Source: Chondrosia reniformis
Lineage: Eukaryota > Porifera > Demospongiae > Chondrillida > Chondrillidae
DNA length: 64,000 nucleotides
Assembly: GCA_947172415.1 (NCBI GenBank)
Contig: OX359202.1
Span: 5,442,899-5,506,898, forward strand
Direction: 5' to 3'
Shown here: positions 34,114 to 45,514 of the stretch, piece after piece
Position numbering within the stretch: the first letter of the stretch is position 1
Layout of the letters: the number at the start of each line of letters is the position of its first letter
Notes under the pieces: model-generated
Seen by the model: the letters and a program-made list of their open reading frames with translations, nothing else
The model's database searches: none
What the model was told of the DNA's origin: nothing
Made by a program: the position numbers and the translations under genes

Positions 34114-35523
34114 TCACTTCACCCATATCTCCACAATGTCAGTAAAGACGTCTTCATTATTTCTATCAAAATTAGCACACCACCTAACTTCAATATCATC
34201 AGTGGTGGGTGTGACAGCTCTATTAAACCAACCAAACCTATCACAGCATGTGTTGCCAGACGACACACAACCCTTTCCATCCCACAGAGGGTCCTCCCAT
34301 GCGGTCCTGTTTTCACTCCTAACGATAAAACCAGATTCACAGTAATAATGCTCACCCACAAAGGATGGAACACGAGATGCATCTCCATTAGCACAAGGAC
34401 AACCATAGTTACTACTGGTGTCGTGTTCTGAGCGACCAACAGCGTATGTCCACAGGTGTTGTCTAGGACTACCATGTGTTATTGATACACCACCCATGTA
34501 AGCATTGTTAATGCTTGAGAACCATTGTATTTCTAATTCCCCAAACTGATATCCTCTAACACGACCACACACTTGTGAGTATTGCTGTCTAACTGGAAAG
34601 ACAACAGATGAGCATTCATAGTCCACAGTCCTTCCACATGCTCTCTGTCCAGTTGAACTGTTTGATATTTCTCTTAGAGTAAAAGGACAGCGGGAGGAAG
34701 ATTCTGTCATATCAATAAGAGCAACACGTGTACCTCCTCTGCAATTATTGTTAAGTGGATTATTAAGTATTTCATTTAAATAAGCTACTTTTCGTCTTTC
34801 TTCTTCAAGTGTTACATTCAAAGTTTCAACAAGATTAATTAGTTTTTCTTCAATATCATTCTTAGCAGTGTTCACTTCACTTCTTAATTCCACAGATAGA
34901 GTGGTTCTCACTTTCCTACTAACATTGGAACAAACATTAGCAAACTCTTCATCATTCAGAATAGTATCACCAGGCTCGCCTTTCTCTCCAACACTACCAG
35001 GTAGACCAGGAGGGCCTAGGGGACCTTCCTTACCTGGGGGACCTTCATTACCACGGGGACCACGTGTACCACGAGTACCTTGAGAACCTTTTGGACCAAC
35101 GGAACCTTCTGGACCTGCTACACCAGGAGGACCATGCCCACCAGGTGGTCCAGCTAGACCGGGATCACCCACACTGCCTTTGGCACCTTTAATGCCTTTC
35201 TCCCCCACCATACCCATGTCACCCTTCACACCTTTACTACCAGGAGGACCTACTGCTCCTCTGTCACCAGGAGCACCCTTCTCACCAACATCTCCTTTGA
35301 TTCCCTGAGGACCAACAGGACCAATACTTCCCTTCTTCCCCTTCTCACCTCTGCTACCTTGAGGACCAGGCACACCAAGGACATCAACACTCAGTGCCAG
35401 GCTACCAGTTGGAGAGGCGACACAGTTTCTATCTGAATCACTAGAGTTACCCTGACCATGACAGCCTGTGAGGAGGAGATTCAAGGTCAGGACAGCAGTG
35501 AAAGTGAAGATGAGGTCTCTCAT
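34114..35523 (-). CDS. Secreted collagen-like protein 6
   Basis: Intact 469-residue ORF, almost identical to protein 4: the differences seen are Thr/Ser and Asn/Ser near the N-terminus and Pro/Ser before the CC pair in the head. It shares the insertion that displaces the upstream TATA-like box. The pair 4/6 shows how recent the last array duplication is. Confidence 0.85.
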   Translation of the reverse strand: MRDLIFTFTAVLTLNLLLTGCHGQGNSSDSDRNCVASPTGSLALSVDVLGVPGPQGSRGEKGKKGSIGPVGPQGIKGDVGEKGAPGDRGAVGPPGSKGVKGDMGMVGEKGIKGAKGSVGDPGLAGPPGGHGPPGVAGPEGSVGPKGSQGTRGTRGPRGNEGPPGKEGPLGPPGLPGSVGEKGEPGDTILNDEEFANVCSNVSRKVRTTLSVELRSEVNTAKNDIEEKLINLVETLNVTLEEERRKVAYLNEILNNPLNNNCRGGTRVALIDMTESSSRCPFTLREISNSSTGQRACGRTVDYECSSVVFPVRQQYSQVCGRVRGYQFGELEIQWFSSINNAYMGGVSITHGSPRQHLWTYAVGRSEHDTSSNYGCPCANGDASRVPSFVGEHYYCESGFIVRSENRTAWEDPLWDGKGCVSSGNTCCDRFGWFNRAVTPTTDDIEVRWCANFDRNNEDVFTDIVEIWVK

Positions 35524-35570
35524 TATTCAGTTACACTTAGATTTTACTTCTTTGCCTCCCAAGTAGAAAA

Positions 35571-36125
35571 ACACAGGATCAAATCTCAGGTTTCAGAGGG
35601 CATGAAACCTATTTGAAACTCTTTAAACTGCCAGGTTTCTGAAGTAATGGAAGTATGTGACAAACCTGAAACCCATGAAATTATCTATTAGCATATACTT
35701 GAGCATCCTTTGAAACCTGTCTAGAAGTTTCAAATTGAGATTTGATCCTGTGTTAATTAAAAAGGGGAAGAAGTTGAAGTGTGCAGACCTGCTGGCCATT
35801 GAGACCACAGGTGTGTTTGGGCCAGAAGCCCTCTCCTTTTTCAAGGAGCTTGGCTGTCATCTCAGGGCATGTTCTGGTGAACCCTTCTCTTTCAGCCATC
35901 TTCTGCAACAGATTGGGGTCACCATCCAATGAGGGAACACTGCTGCTGGCCCATGACCAGCAGCAGAGATTTGACTCTCAGACAGATATAGGTGTATTGG
36001 GTAATATCTTAGTGTTCATGTTTTAAGTTAATCCCTGTATTATATATAATTTCTGAAGTAAGTATTCTCATCTTACTAATTTATTGTATATTATTATATA
36101 ATAACTAATTTTATATTAAAAAATA
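35571..36125. mobile_element. MITE-like element plus LINE remnant (unit-4 copy)
   Basis: The MITE-like element spans 35571-35753 with the same 18-bp terminal inverted repeats. The LINE-like fragment follows and includes about 42 bp (gggaacactgctgctgg...) deleted in unit 3, so this copy is closer to the ancestral insertion. The remaining part to 36125 is A/T-rich and noncoding. Confidence 0.65.
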
Positions 36126-36587
36126 AAAGGGATCGATGGTTTACTTAATCTTAATAATATATGTCTTCCAATATCATGAATACCATTGATGATATACTAT
36201 CCCCAAAAGATTTGGTGAGGTACTCTTCCAATCTGTACATGTGGTATTGGTAATCTTTTGCATATATATAATTGAATTAATTATTAATTACACATGTATG
36301 TGTCGCATCATTTTACTCCACCAACTCATGTCTCTTGAGGAGCACAATGAGCAAATGGTGGAACCGAACTTCATTTGATGGGAACCAGAGTCTCCCCTTA
36401 GCCACTCAAATAGATGGTCGAGCCATAGACAGCTGATTCGTCCTTATTAGGACTCATCAGTATGGCATATGATAGAAATTTTGAGTGGCTAGTCTGGGTT
36501 GAAACATCTGACAAAGGATGATCCCATTCAAAATACCAGTTCAAGAAATCCTTATCCAATATCTTTGTAAAATCTTGATAGGAAATT

Positions 36588-37143
36588 ATTCGAGCAATCA
36601 GCAACACTTTCTTTAAAATTAACCAAACTGAAGACACCAAGATGCCAAGAAAAGAGAACAGGCGTTATCTATCAAATTCCTTGCCAATGTGGAGAGATCT
36701 ACATGCAAGACACTACCACAAAGAATGACAGAGTATAAGAGGGCAGTGCAGAGGGCAGATATGAACAACTCCTTAGCCATACATGTACAAAGCACAATAC
36801 ATGACATATCCTGGGACAAGGCCACCATGATTGAAGGTGAACAACACAGATTGAGAAGGAAGATTAAGGAGGCAATCCACATCCAATCCACAAAATGCAT
36901 GAACTTGGATCAGGGATTAATTCTGGATCCGATATATGGAATGACATTCTGTAGTTCACCATATTCTATTTTTATTATATTTTAGCCTCATTCGCTGCCA
37001 CTTTTCACAATATCAACACACGTCTAACCTGTTCTATTTAAACTGGCTTTGTAACCTCCTCACCATTCTAAATGATGAAGACCCACGGGTGAAAACGTCT
37101 TAATCTTTGTTTTAAAGAAGTGTTGCTGATTGCTCAAATAATT
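36588..37143 (+). mobile_element. GIY-YIG retroelement remnant (unit-4 copy)
   Basis: Same element as 26325-26880, including flanking inverted repeats and the tgatgaagacccacgggt hairpin at 37074. The endonuclease-like frame is again interrupted. Confidence 0.6.
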
Positions 37144-37283
37144 TCTCTATCATGATGATCGCAACAAGTACCCCTTATCATTATAAAATCTTACAGTCAC
37201 TACTGATTCCTTCAGTCTCATATAAGTTACACCCACATACATACCATGTATATTATAGCATTAAAATGATTAAAAATTTTGTG

Positions 37284-39525
37284 TTAGTCTTTATCTTTCC
37301 TGTCTAATAATTTTGATTGCAGAGTTGAAATCATTCTATGGATATAAAAGTCTTCATAATCTCTTGGTAGTCCTTTCAAAACTTGTAGTGATTTATCCAT
37401 AGTTTGAAAAGCTCTCTGTGCTTGTACCAAGTCTTTATTTCCATAAATGTCTTTCTTGTCATAGAAACTGTCTTCTAGATGCTTCCAAAACAAGTTTACT
37501 GCTACACTAAACTCTAGTGCCTGCATGTTATGGAACCAGAGTGCAGGGATAAAGAGAACATCTCCTGGCTCCATGAGTCCTACGAACGCATGGGCTTTGG
37601 AGAAGAGGGGAAATCTCTCCAGGTCTGGTTTTTCTGGATCAACAATTTCAGATTTATCTCCATTCAAGTAGAGATAGCTAGCATCTGAAGGAGGAAAGAG
37701 AATAGCACGCTTTCTCCCTCTCACTTGAACCAACAAATTATCCATGATCTAGTGAAAAAGAGATCCAAACATAGAATACCTATAATATGTACAAATGTAT
37801 GGGTATATGTAGTCTAGACCCCTTTCAGCCATTTTACACTTCAAATGGGATTGGTATCTTGGCAACTGTAGGGGCATCATAATATAGTAAAATGGAGGCA
37901 AGATAGCAGTCTGGTCTAGCTAGACTAGTGTATATGACATCCATAGAAAAAGAAATCTTTAAAAATGTACCGTCTTACGTACATCATAGTGAGTCCACAG
38001 TTGTACTCCAGCAGACCCCACACGTAAAACAGAAGAAAAGTATTTCCCCTTATCAAAGAAAAAGGGAAGTTTGATATCGTCCATTAGTTCCGGGAACTGT
38101 AGTTCAATATCTGCTATATCCTACATGAGAAACATCAATCAAATGTAGTACTGCATCTAACACTGCTTGTAGAAATGTCGTCCTGTAGCTATATGTACTA
38201 GAAATATTAAAAAGTTTCTACAAAAATAGTGAAGATGTAGGGATGGCATAAAAAGTAGAGAAACAAGAAAGGGATGTTACACAGTGAAGCATTAGCTGTG
38301 CATGAATCATACAACACCCTTGCTTGTAGGATTCATGTATAGCTAATGCTTCACTGTGTAACATCCCTTTCTTGTTTCTCTACTTTTTATGCCATCCCTA
38401 CATCTTCACTATTTTTGTAGAAACTTTTTAATATTTCTAGTTTCTGTACTTTTTATGGAGCATGGGCTAGGAATTAGATTCATATAATTAAAATCATTTT
38501 GGTTTCGCAATCTTCGACTGATTATGACGTCATTAAAATGGCGACTTTATTGAGGCCTTGACTCTAGGGTCATGAAAACCGTCATACTCAATAATAGCGT
38601 TATCGCTCTCGCTTCTACGAAAGAATACAGCTCGGAAAATTTGCAGTAGTTTCGTGTAACAATTAGTCCAAAAGCTTATATAGTTTTTTAGTTATGGCTG
38701 ACGAAGAAGAATAAGAAGAAGAAGAAGAATATGAAGAAGACGAAAATGGGAATTTTTAAAGTTTATTATTTCGCCAGCGGGACATATTCGCTTGCCTTTA
38801 AGGTCTATTTAGAGTATGTATATTGTATATTTAGCTATACATAGCCTTGTTTTGTCGATTTTCGGCCTATTTTGGGATTTCGCTCCTATACCAATGTATG
38901 GGGAAAACGAAAAAAACCGTGTCATCCCTACATAGGGAGTACTACCGTACTCCCTGATACATATCTCGTCAGCACGTGAATATGGAGATGAGATAGCGGT
39001 CTGGCTACGCGAGACTAGTACTTACCTTCCTGGCATCACTTCCAACAGCTCTCAAGTAATACTTCTCATCCTATACAAGTATTATATAGATAACGATTCA
39101 TTAATTAAATATCGGTTGGTAGAATTGGACTAACAGGACTTGAAAAATATTCCTTTTGCTCGTTACTACCTGCCCGTTTCACCAGCTCACAAAATGGAAG
39201 GGTCCTGTGGGTAGTGAAACGTTACTATACTTATTAAACAATGGTTACTGCGTGCTGATGGTGTCTCTACAACTACTAATAATAGGGCTAACTTGTAAAG
39301 AAAGTTCTTTTGGACGAACGCCATATGCTCCACCGGACAGACGTGAACTTTAACCGGTTTCTCCCCGCACCTTTCCGCCAGGTACTCTGGGGTCCACATA
39401 AACGGAGCTTTCCCAAGATCCACTCCTCGTAAAATGACTGGTCTACGATTGGGGTACACTTTCTCTTGAAAATCTTGACGATTCTGAATATCAGATAGTA
39501 TTGGTAGCTCTTCCTTATTGTACAT
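37284..39525 (-). CDS. TYW5: TYW5, tRNA wybutosine hydroxylase (JmjC), complete
   Basis: JmjC Fe(II)/2-oxoglutarate dioxygenase that hydroxylates the wybutosine precursor at position 37 of tRNA-Phe. Exons on the minus strand: 39525-39293, 39204-39135, 39070-39026, 38120-37983, 37748-37284, all in phase; 316 residues, close to the roughly 315 of human TYW5. The metal triad falls at His160 and Asp162 (THYD) and His235 (WFHN), the positions I recall for the human enzyme. [16 protein letters not shown] and DFY...RRM-type blocks are also family-like. Exon 4 uses a GTACGT donor; the array copies have GTAAGT. Intron 3 (38121-39025) holds a long hairpin element. This is the only complete copy. Confidence 0.93.
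38198..38440. repeat. Long near-perfect hairpin (fold-back element) in TYW5 intron 3
   Basis: The left arm 38198-38297 and right arm 38341-38440 are essentially perfect complements of 100 bp, and the 43-nt loop contains a further catgaatc/gattcatg pair. A decayed one-armed relative lies at 58164-58290. No transposase is encoded. Confidence 0.92.
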
Positions 39526-39686
39526 TACGATTTCGCTCTAAAACAAATACTACTAGTACTAACAAGCAAATGAATCTAGCAAGCTGTAATTTACAAAGTG
39601 AATGAGATATCGGCTCTTGGAAACCACAAGTGTTTTAAAACTAAACGTGATCCAATAAAATAACTATTCAACCAAGCAGTAAATGG

Positions 39687-42600
39687 CTAGGAGCTGTTTC
39701 TGTCTCCTAAACTTGCTGCCTCTGCATACATGGGAGTTGTCGCAGGAGATTGGTTACTGGCAGAACCATCAGAACTGCTTCCTTCACTTAATTTCTTGGT
39801 TGGCTGAACAACATAAAGAAAACACAAAAACAAAATACACCACAATTTAATAAATCCTTTGCAATTAAAGGCCTTTTCACACTGGCAAACTGAATGCACA
39901 TTCATAATGTACATTAATCATCTACAGTGTTCACATGTATTTTCAAAATAAGCAATTAGAGTTAAAACACACACACACACATTTGAATTACTTGGCCACT
40001 TTGTTAGGCTTATATCTCCTGTAGTTATACACTATACAATTCTACATCCTTAAGTGCCATAAATATTTTGGAAAATTGTAGAAGAAACTTCACTATAACT
40101 CACAGGAAGGCTGGAAGGAGGTGGCATCTGAGGTCTTTTAGAACCAGCAGTTTCCAGTGGCTTTCCCATTAGCTCCTTTACTTTACACTTCATCTCATCA
40201 TCCTATCACAAAATGGCATCCTCAGACTTAAGGCATACACAAACCAGCATTCACATAGGTTTGTATGTACCTGAATCCAAGTGTGCTGTAAAGCCTTTTT
40301 AGTGCTTATTCTACTGTCAGAATCAACTGTCAGCAATTTCTTTATCAAATCTATAGCTACAAGTGTGTATAAATGAATTGAAACATTTGACAGTGAAAAT
40401 TTTCGTGTGCACGCCACGTATTTTGTGGAAGTTGTTAGATAAATGAGAACTGTAAGACTAAAACCTACTAAGCAACAGTGGTATTCACTGATCTAAAACC
40501 AAAAGGCTTATGAAAATAACCATGATACTTTACAAAATCCAAACACTTACAGCAAAATGTATACATTCTTCATAAAATTTAAAACTCAACAACAAATTCT
40601 TAAAATTTCCACAACTTACAAGTTTTCACAGTGGCTACTGACTATGTATGTATGTACACATATACTATAGTCTATAGTGTGTGTACGCATATACTACGTA
40701 TGTACACACACTATGTACTATGTAACATACGTATAGAAACACTACATACGTAGCAGTAAATTGTTCATACCATCTTCTGACACATCTTTCCAGTATTCCT
40801 TGGGAAAAGTGTATATTCCTCTGGTGATCTGCTCCCTTAGACTGTGTTCCTTGATCTCGTCTGAGAATGGAGGATAACCTCCCAAACTGAATACAACACA
40901 ATAGAAACAATACCACATTCGCTTTATAATGTAAATATGAATTTAGCATTTAAAAACAACATACGTACAGTTCGTAATAAGGTCATAAATAGAAGAAACA
41001 CCTATGTATTCAGATATATGAAAATTATGAGTTAGTTCATGCATATACTGTACATATATACTGTTGTCACATGTATAAATATGCATGTACGTATACTACA
41101 TTGTGGTTCTGTCATGTATTAAATGTTTATAACATGCTCATACATACCATATAAATAGAATAACTCCCAGACTCCAGCAATCCACAGCTTTGCTATAGCC
41201 AGACAATCCTGCTGATGTCAGCACCTCAGGGGCCAAATAGGTAGGTGTTCCACAGAGTGTCTTCATCAAGGACGTCTCACCAACAAACCGCGACAGTCCA
41301 AAGTCAGTAACCTTGATCAATGTCTCAGTAGTTTCTGTCATTAGGAGAATGTTCTCTGGCTAATGGAAACATTGAAGCAGTGGTAAGGGCAGGTAGACGT
41401 ATATAGGTAGATAGACGTATATAGGTAGATAGACGTATATAGGTAGATAGATATGTAGATTTTACAGTAATGGTAGATACAGTTTACTTTAACAAATTGC
41501 ACATAAAATAATAATTACCATCCAATATTATTAAAACCATGGAAACACTAAATGAACACTATTGCACTAAAAAGTTTACAACAAATAGAATGGACACACC
41601 TTTAAATCTCTGTGTGTAATATTCCTGCTGTGAAGATACTACTTGTAGAGAGGAATAGAATTTCAACAATAATGAAATACAGCCAAGTTGGACAAGCTTA
41701 CTTCAACTGCCAATAACATTTGATAAAATAAAACCTTGGCTTCGAATTCAGTAAACTTCCCAACTTGGACAATTTTATCAAATAATTCTCCTCCATCTAC
41801 ACTACAGAGAAGAAAATATACAGTAAAACGTATAAGGACAACCATTTGAAACTTGAGGGCCACCAATCACTCACAGTTCAAGTACAATATAAAGTGCATC
41901 GGCAGTCTCAAAAACATTCTCAATTCCGATGATGCAGGGCTACAACAAGAAAAGTGAATCAGAGCAAGATGAAGATGAAGTCAAGAGGGAAGGACAGATA
42001 AAATGATGACCTGTGTAGTGAAGCTACATGTACCAGACCTGTGTGGTGAAGCTACGTGTACCAGACCTGTGTGGTGAAGCTACGTGTACCAGACCTGTGT
42101 AGTGAAGCTACGTGTACCAGACCTGTGTAGTGAAGCTACGTGTACCAGACCTGTGTAGTGAAGCTACGTGTACCAGACCTGTGTAGTGAAGCTACGTGTA
42201 CCAGACCTGTGTAGTGAAGCTACGTGTACCAGACCTGTGTAGTGAAGCTACCTGTACCAGACCTGTGTAGTGAAGTTACGTGTACCAGACCTGTGTAGTG
42301 AAGCTACGTGTACCAGACCTGTGTAGTGAAGCTACGTGTACCAGACCTGTGTAGTGAAGCTACATATATAGTGATTGCAGCTTTCCTCTACCAGAAACTG
42401 GACCTCACTGTTGCATACATGTCCCCCACATCTGACCAGGAACATATAGCCAGATGTAGTCTTTATCAGTATGCACAATACAAAAAGCTGTCCGCCATTC
42501 TAGACCTTAGGCAGACATTTTAATAATCAATTTCAAGTAGAGGAAAATAGTCTGGTACAGTTAGACCTTCAACAGTCACGTCAGACAGGAGCTGTATTAA

Positions 42601-44119
42601 CAATGCATACAATGGATGGGCTTTGAGAACTTACGTGATTCAATTCCTTCAATATCTTCACCTCATCCATTATACCAGGCCCAATCTTTGGCTAACAGGA
42701 ATGAGAGGAATCAGGCTCAATTGCAAATGGTGAACTTTGACATGCATTTTCACTTACTCCAACAGAAAAAGTCCTTTTGCTTATAATTTTAACTGCAAAC
42801 TTTTTACAGGTTTCCTTCTCAAAGACCAACTTCACTTCACCACAGGCACCTCTGTATAGTTAGTAGAAGCACTTTGACAGAACTATCAAAGTGATAATAT
42901 TATGTATATAACCTCTATAAAATGTACTGTAAGCTGATGAGGTCTCACTCCATACATACGTATATCAACTTACTTTCCCAAGATCTTTGATATTATGTAC
43001 TTTTTTCTAAACTCCTAGAAACAACGATAATCAAATCTCATCAACACGTTGAGTTTTTGTGTCTGAATTACGTATAGCAACCTCTGGCAGTTTTGAATTT
43101 TCATTTTCGGACATATTACTCTCCATGAATACAAATGCTAAAAGAGAAAACAACGTCATAAACCTACTATGCAACTGCTTAGAAATTAAAACACTAAAAG
43201 ATATTAGCACTGGGGAGTCCCCACATACATGAGGGGATGTCCCTATCCAATGTAGGGGATATCCCCATAAATGCACAAGATATGTGTAAGTACGTACCTT
43301 TGTTTTTGGTAAGTGCTAAAGCAATCTCATCATTGTTGTTTAGAGGAACTTTCTTGTTTTTTCCAACCTTTTCACCATTAACAAAGGTCCCATTGGAACT
43401 ACGTACGTATAGACATGTGATACAAAAAAATATACTTAGTCTAGCCTATAACTGAACTGTGTACACTGTAGCTCCACTTCAATAGCTGAAGGGGTCGAAC
43501 AGTTAATAGGAAGGATTATGTTTACAGAACTTAGTGTTGACTAATTACTCTATGACAGGGCAAGCAAATACTTGCATTGTTATCACAGAATCAGATTTTG
43601 TACTGTCTAGTACCATACTACATACCTTTTATCTTCAAGGACTACTGTATACTTCTCATTGGAGCTATTGTTCTCCTACAAGATGCAGAGCACACACATA
43701 AATGTACAGTATTTATATTCTCCACTATATAATATATGTATATTATGATCTATATAATAGCATTAATGTACCTTGTATATCCGGAAATGGATCTTGCTAA
43801 AAGCCTGAACGTGAGGATTTATTTCACCCATAAATGAATCACAAAAATTGTAATCACATATCGGATCCCTCCCAAGCGTGTAATCATCCTTTATCAGATC
43901 TACAAGAAGCAGCCATATTGAGAATACAGTCTCTCTATGTTTACCATTGTACGTATATGCACCTAATCCTGTAAAGCCTTTCCCAACAGGAAGCAGTCTG
44001 CCCCAGGCTACTGTATCTTCTGCACCTTCCTCCTCACAGCTGTTATATTGACCATCGACGTCCTCGATATCTAGCGTGGCTGCACAGTCCATGGCGACAC
44101 ATACCAAATGACCAGCCAC
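39687..44119 (-). CDS. CHEK2: CHK2 checkpoint kinase (FHA plus Ser/Thr kinase)
   Basis: DNA-damage effector kinase. Sixteen exons: 44119-43963, 43899-43772, 43675-43626, 43398-43298, 43137-43046, 43014-42974, 42851-42758, 42691-42635, 41939-41875, 41801-41702, 41638-41600, 41359-41148, 40886-40771, 40356-40271, 40202-40104, 39803-39687; about 517 residues (human 543). The FHA domain starts near WGRLLP and includes YTLGRD, SKIHFRI and SNGTFVNG. Kinase motifs are glycine loop GKGACGEV, FAVKII, HRDLKPEN, DFGLSR, T-loop [12 protein letters not shown] and CWSLGVILF. The tail has a basic PTKK that may serve nuclear import. Only about 38 residues precede the FHA domain and lack an SQ/TQ cluster. The exon 5/6 join needs a 31-nt intron or another solution. 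The start may be Met at 44119 or 44092. Confidence 0.92.
41395..41455. repeat. Short tandem repeat (aggtagatagacgtatat)n
   Basis: About three units of 18 bp in a CHK2 intron. Confidence 0.8.
42009..42361. repeat. 28-bp minisatellite in CHK2 intron 8
   Basis: About 12.6 copies of a unit with core cctgtgtagtgaagctacg followed by tgtaccaga; a few units differ by one base. It gives a spurious open frame on the plus strand. Confidence 0.95.
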
Positions 44120-44230
44120 CTACCGGAAATATACGAATTCCCTACGAGAATACGGAGAAAATGGCGGGCTTAATAAAGGCTATGGCTAATTATAAGGTTT
44201 AAATATACCAATTCAGTGACATGAAATGAA
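44120..44230. promoter_or_regulatory. Bidirectional promoter between CHK2 and the MBIP-like gene
   Basis: About 110 bp separate the CHK2 ATG on the minus strand from the MBIP-like ATG on the plus strand, so both must start within or next to this interval. No TATA box stands out. The interval contains an ATGGCGGGC motif at about 44160. Confidence 0.6.
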
Positions 44231-45302
44231 ATGAGCCAAGTGGAGAGCCAGCAAGGTTAGCCTTCTTCTTTATCATTGCAAACAGTATCGTTCTCTCTAT
44301 CTGAGTAAAGGGTTGCTTCTTATTTTGCTGCTTATAGAGGGGATCGAGGAAGGAAGATCTATTTTTTCGGATATTGCACAAATACAGGCTACTAGAGAAG
44401 ATGTGAGTATCGTACTGGCCCTAAAGTTACTTTATTTTTTGGTGTAAAACTCCATCTATATGCCACTCTAGATGTACTCGAGGATTAGTGCATTTTGTGA
44501 ACACAAGCGTGCGCAGATAGATGCTGCCAATGTGCTTGAGTATTGCAATCATTTGGACAGTGGTAATTCTCGTTATAACGTGGTCTAAAACTTGCCATTA
44601 TTCTCTCATTCAACCATGCATGTTTGCATAGGTAATACTTGTGCAAGAGTGGATGCAGCAAAGTTGACCTCTTGGAGACATCGTTGTGGTAATGTACATG
44701 TTAAATGTAACGAAATGTTGGAAATTGAAGACACTCCAGTGCATGATCGACATACACAGGGCTGCATGCCAGAACTTGGGGGGTGGGCAAAATGAAATTT
44801 TCAAAATTTAGGGGGACAATGGTATGAGGGTGTCAAAGCAGTTTAGGGGGTTCCCCAAGTCTAGGGAGGGAGGAGGGGGCAAAATCAATCCTAGAGAGGG
44901 CAAATGCCCCCCTCTATGCAGCCCTGATATTTATTGATCAATATTTCTTTCATCTACATAGTATAGATGTCATGTTTGTAGATATTGCTACAAACTTCCC
45001 TGTACATAGATGCTTATTTGCTTGTTGCCATAGTTACAAAGGTACACAACCAGACCGGTCCTCATCTGAGTAAGCTGACACTTGGCAGCAAACTTAAGAG
45101 AGAGCTTGAGGCTGCGATGCCTCTTCAAATGTCACTCCAGCCACAAAGAGCTCTTGATGACGAAAGTGATGTTAGCCCTGTTCAAGAGAGAGTTTGGGGA
45201 CCAGATTTAGAGAGACAAAAGCTGCACGTTGTCTCAGGACATCCTGCTCACAGATCTGAGACTGTTTGTGATGATGTTTCAACAAAATGTAACTTGGAAT
45301 AA
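44231..45302 (+). CDS. MBIP-like protein (ATAC complex subunit family)
   Basis: Exons 44231-44255, 44338-44402, 44472-44562, 44632-44688 and 45034-45302 join in phase to 168 residues. The segment RISAFCEHKRAQIDAANVLE, then YCNHLDSGNTCARVDA and VHNQTGP, aligns with the central domain of vertebrate MBIP (RISAF.E.K...I...NV.EFCN....N.CAR.DA). MBIP is a MAP3K12-binding protein and a subunit of the ATAC acetyltransferase complex. This protein is about half the human length (roughly 344), and its last 60 residues do not resemble MBIP. The 3' end may be mis-modelled: another frame stays open through 45465. Confidence 0.6.
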
Positions 45303-45514
45303 TAAAAAGTATTCTTTTATTTGCCAGATTTCAGCATCACTAAATGCACATCAAATTCTACAAGTTAATGCACAATTGAAAGGTAGACTATTACAATTAC
45401 ATTCTTGTACAGACACCAAGTTTGTTTTAGCTTCGAAAAAGACCTTTGCTTTGTTGACCTTATAATCAATCTTTGTACAACAACATGATATCCAAGATGT
45501 TTATTGATTCATAG

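Larger units (their letters stand above)
27726..37990. repeat. Segmental duplication unit 4 (enlarged; joins the native TYW5 gene)
   Basis: Repeats unit 3 with two collagen-like genes and the transposon debris. Its right end continues into complete TYW5 exon 4 without a junction, so it marks the native right edge of the array. Confidence 0.8.

Noticed and set aside
43200..43265. Series of GGGGA(N)TCCCC palindromes as NF-kB-like sites
   Set aside because: Three imperfect palindromes in a CHK2 intron; no supporting context, and the sequences do not fit the consensus well.
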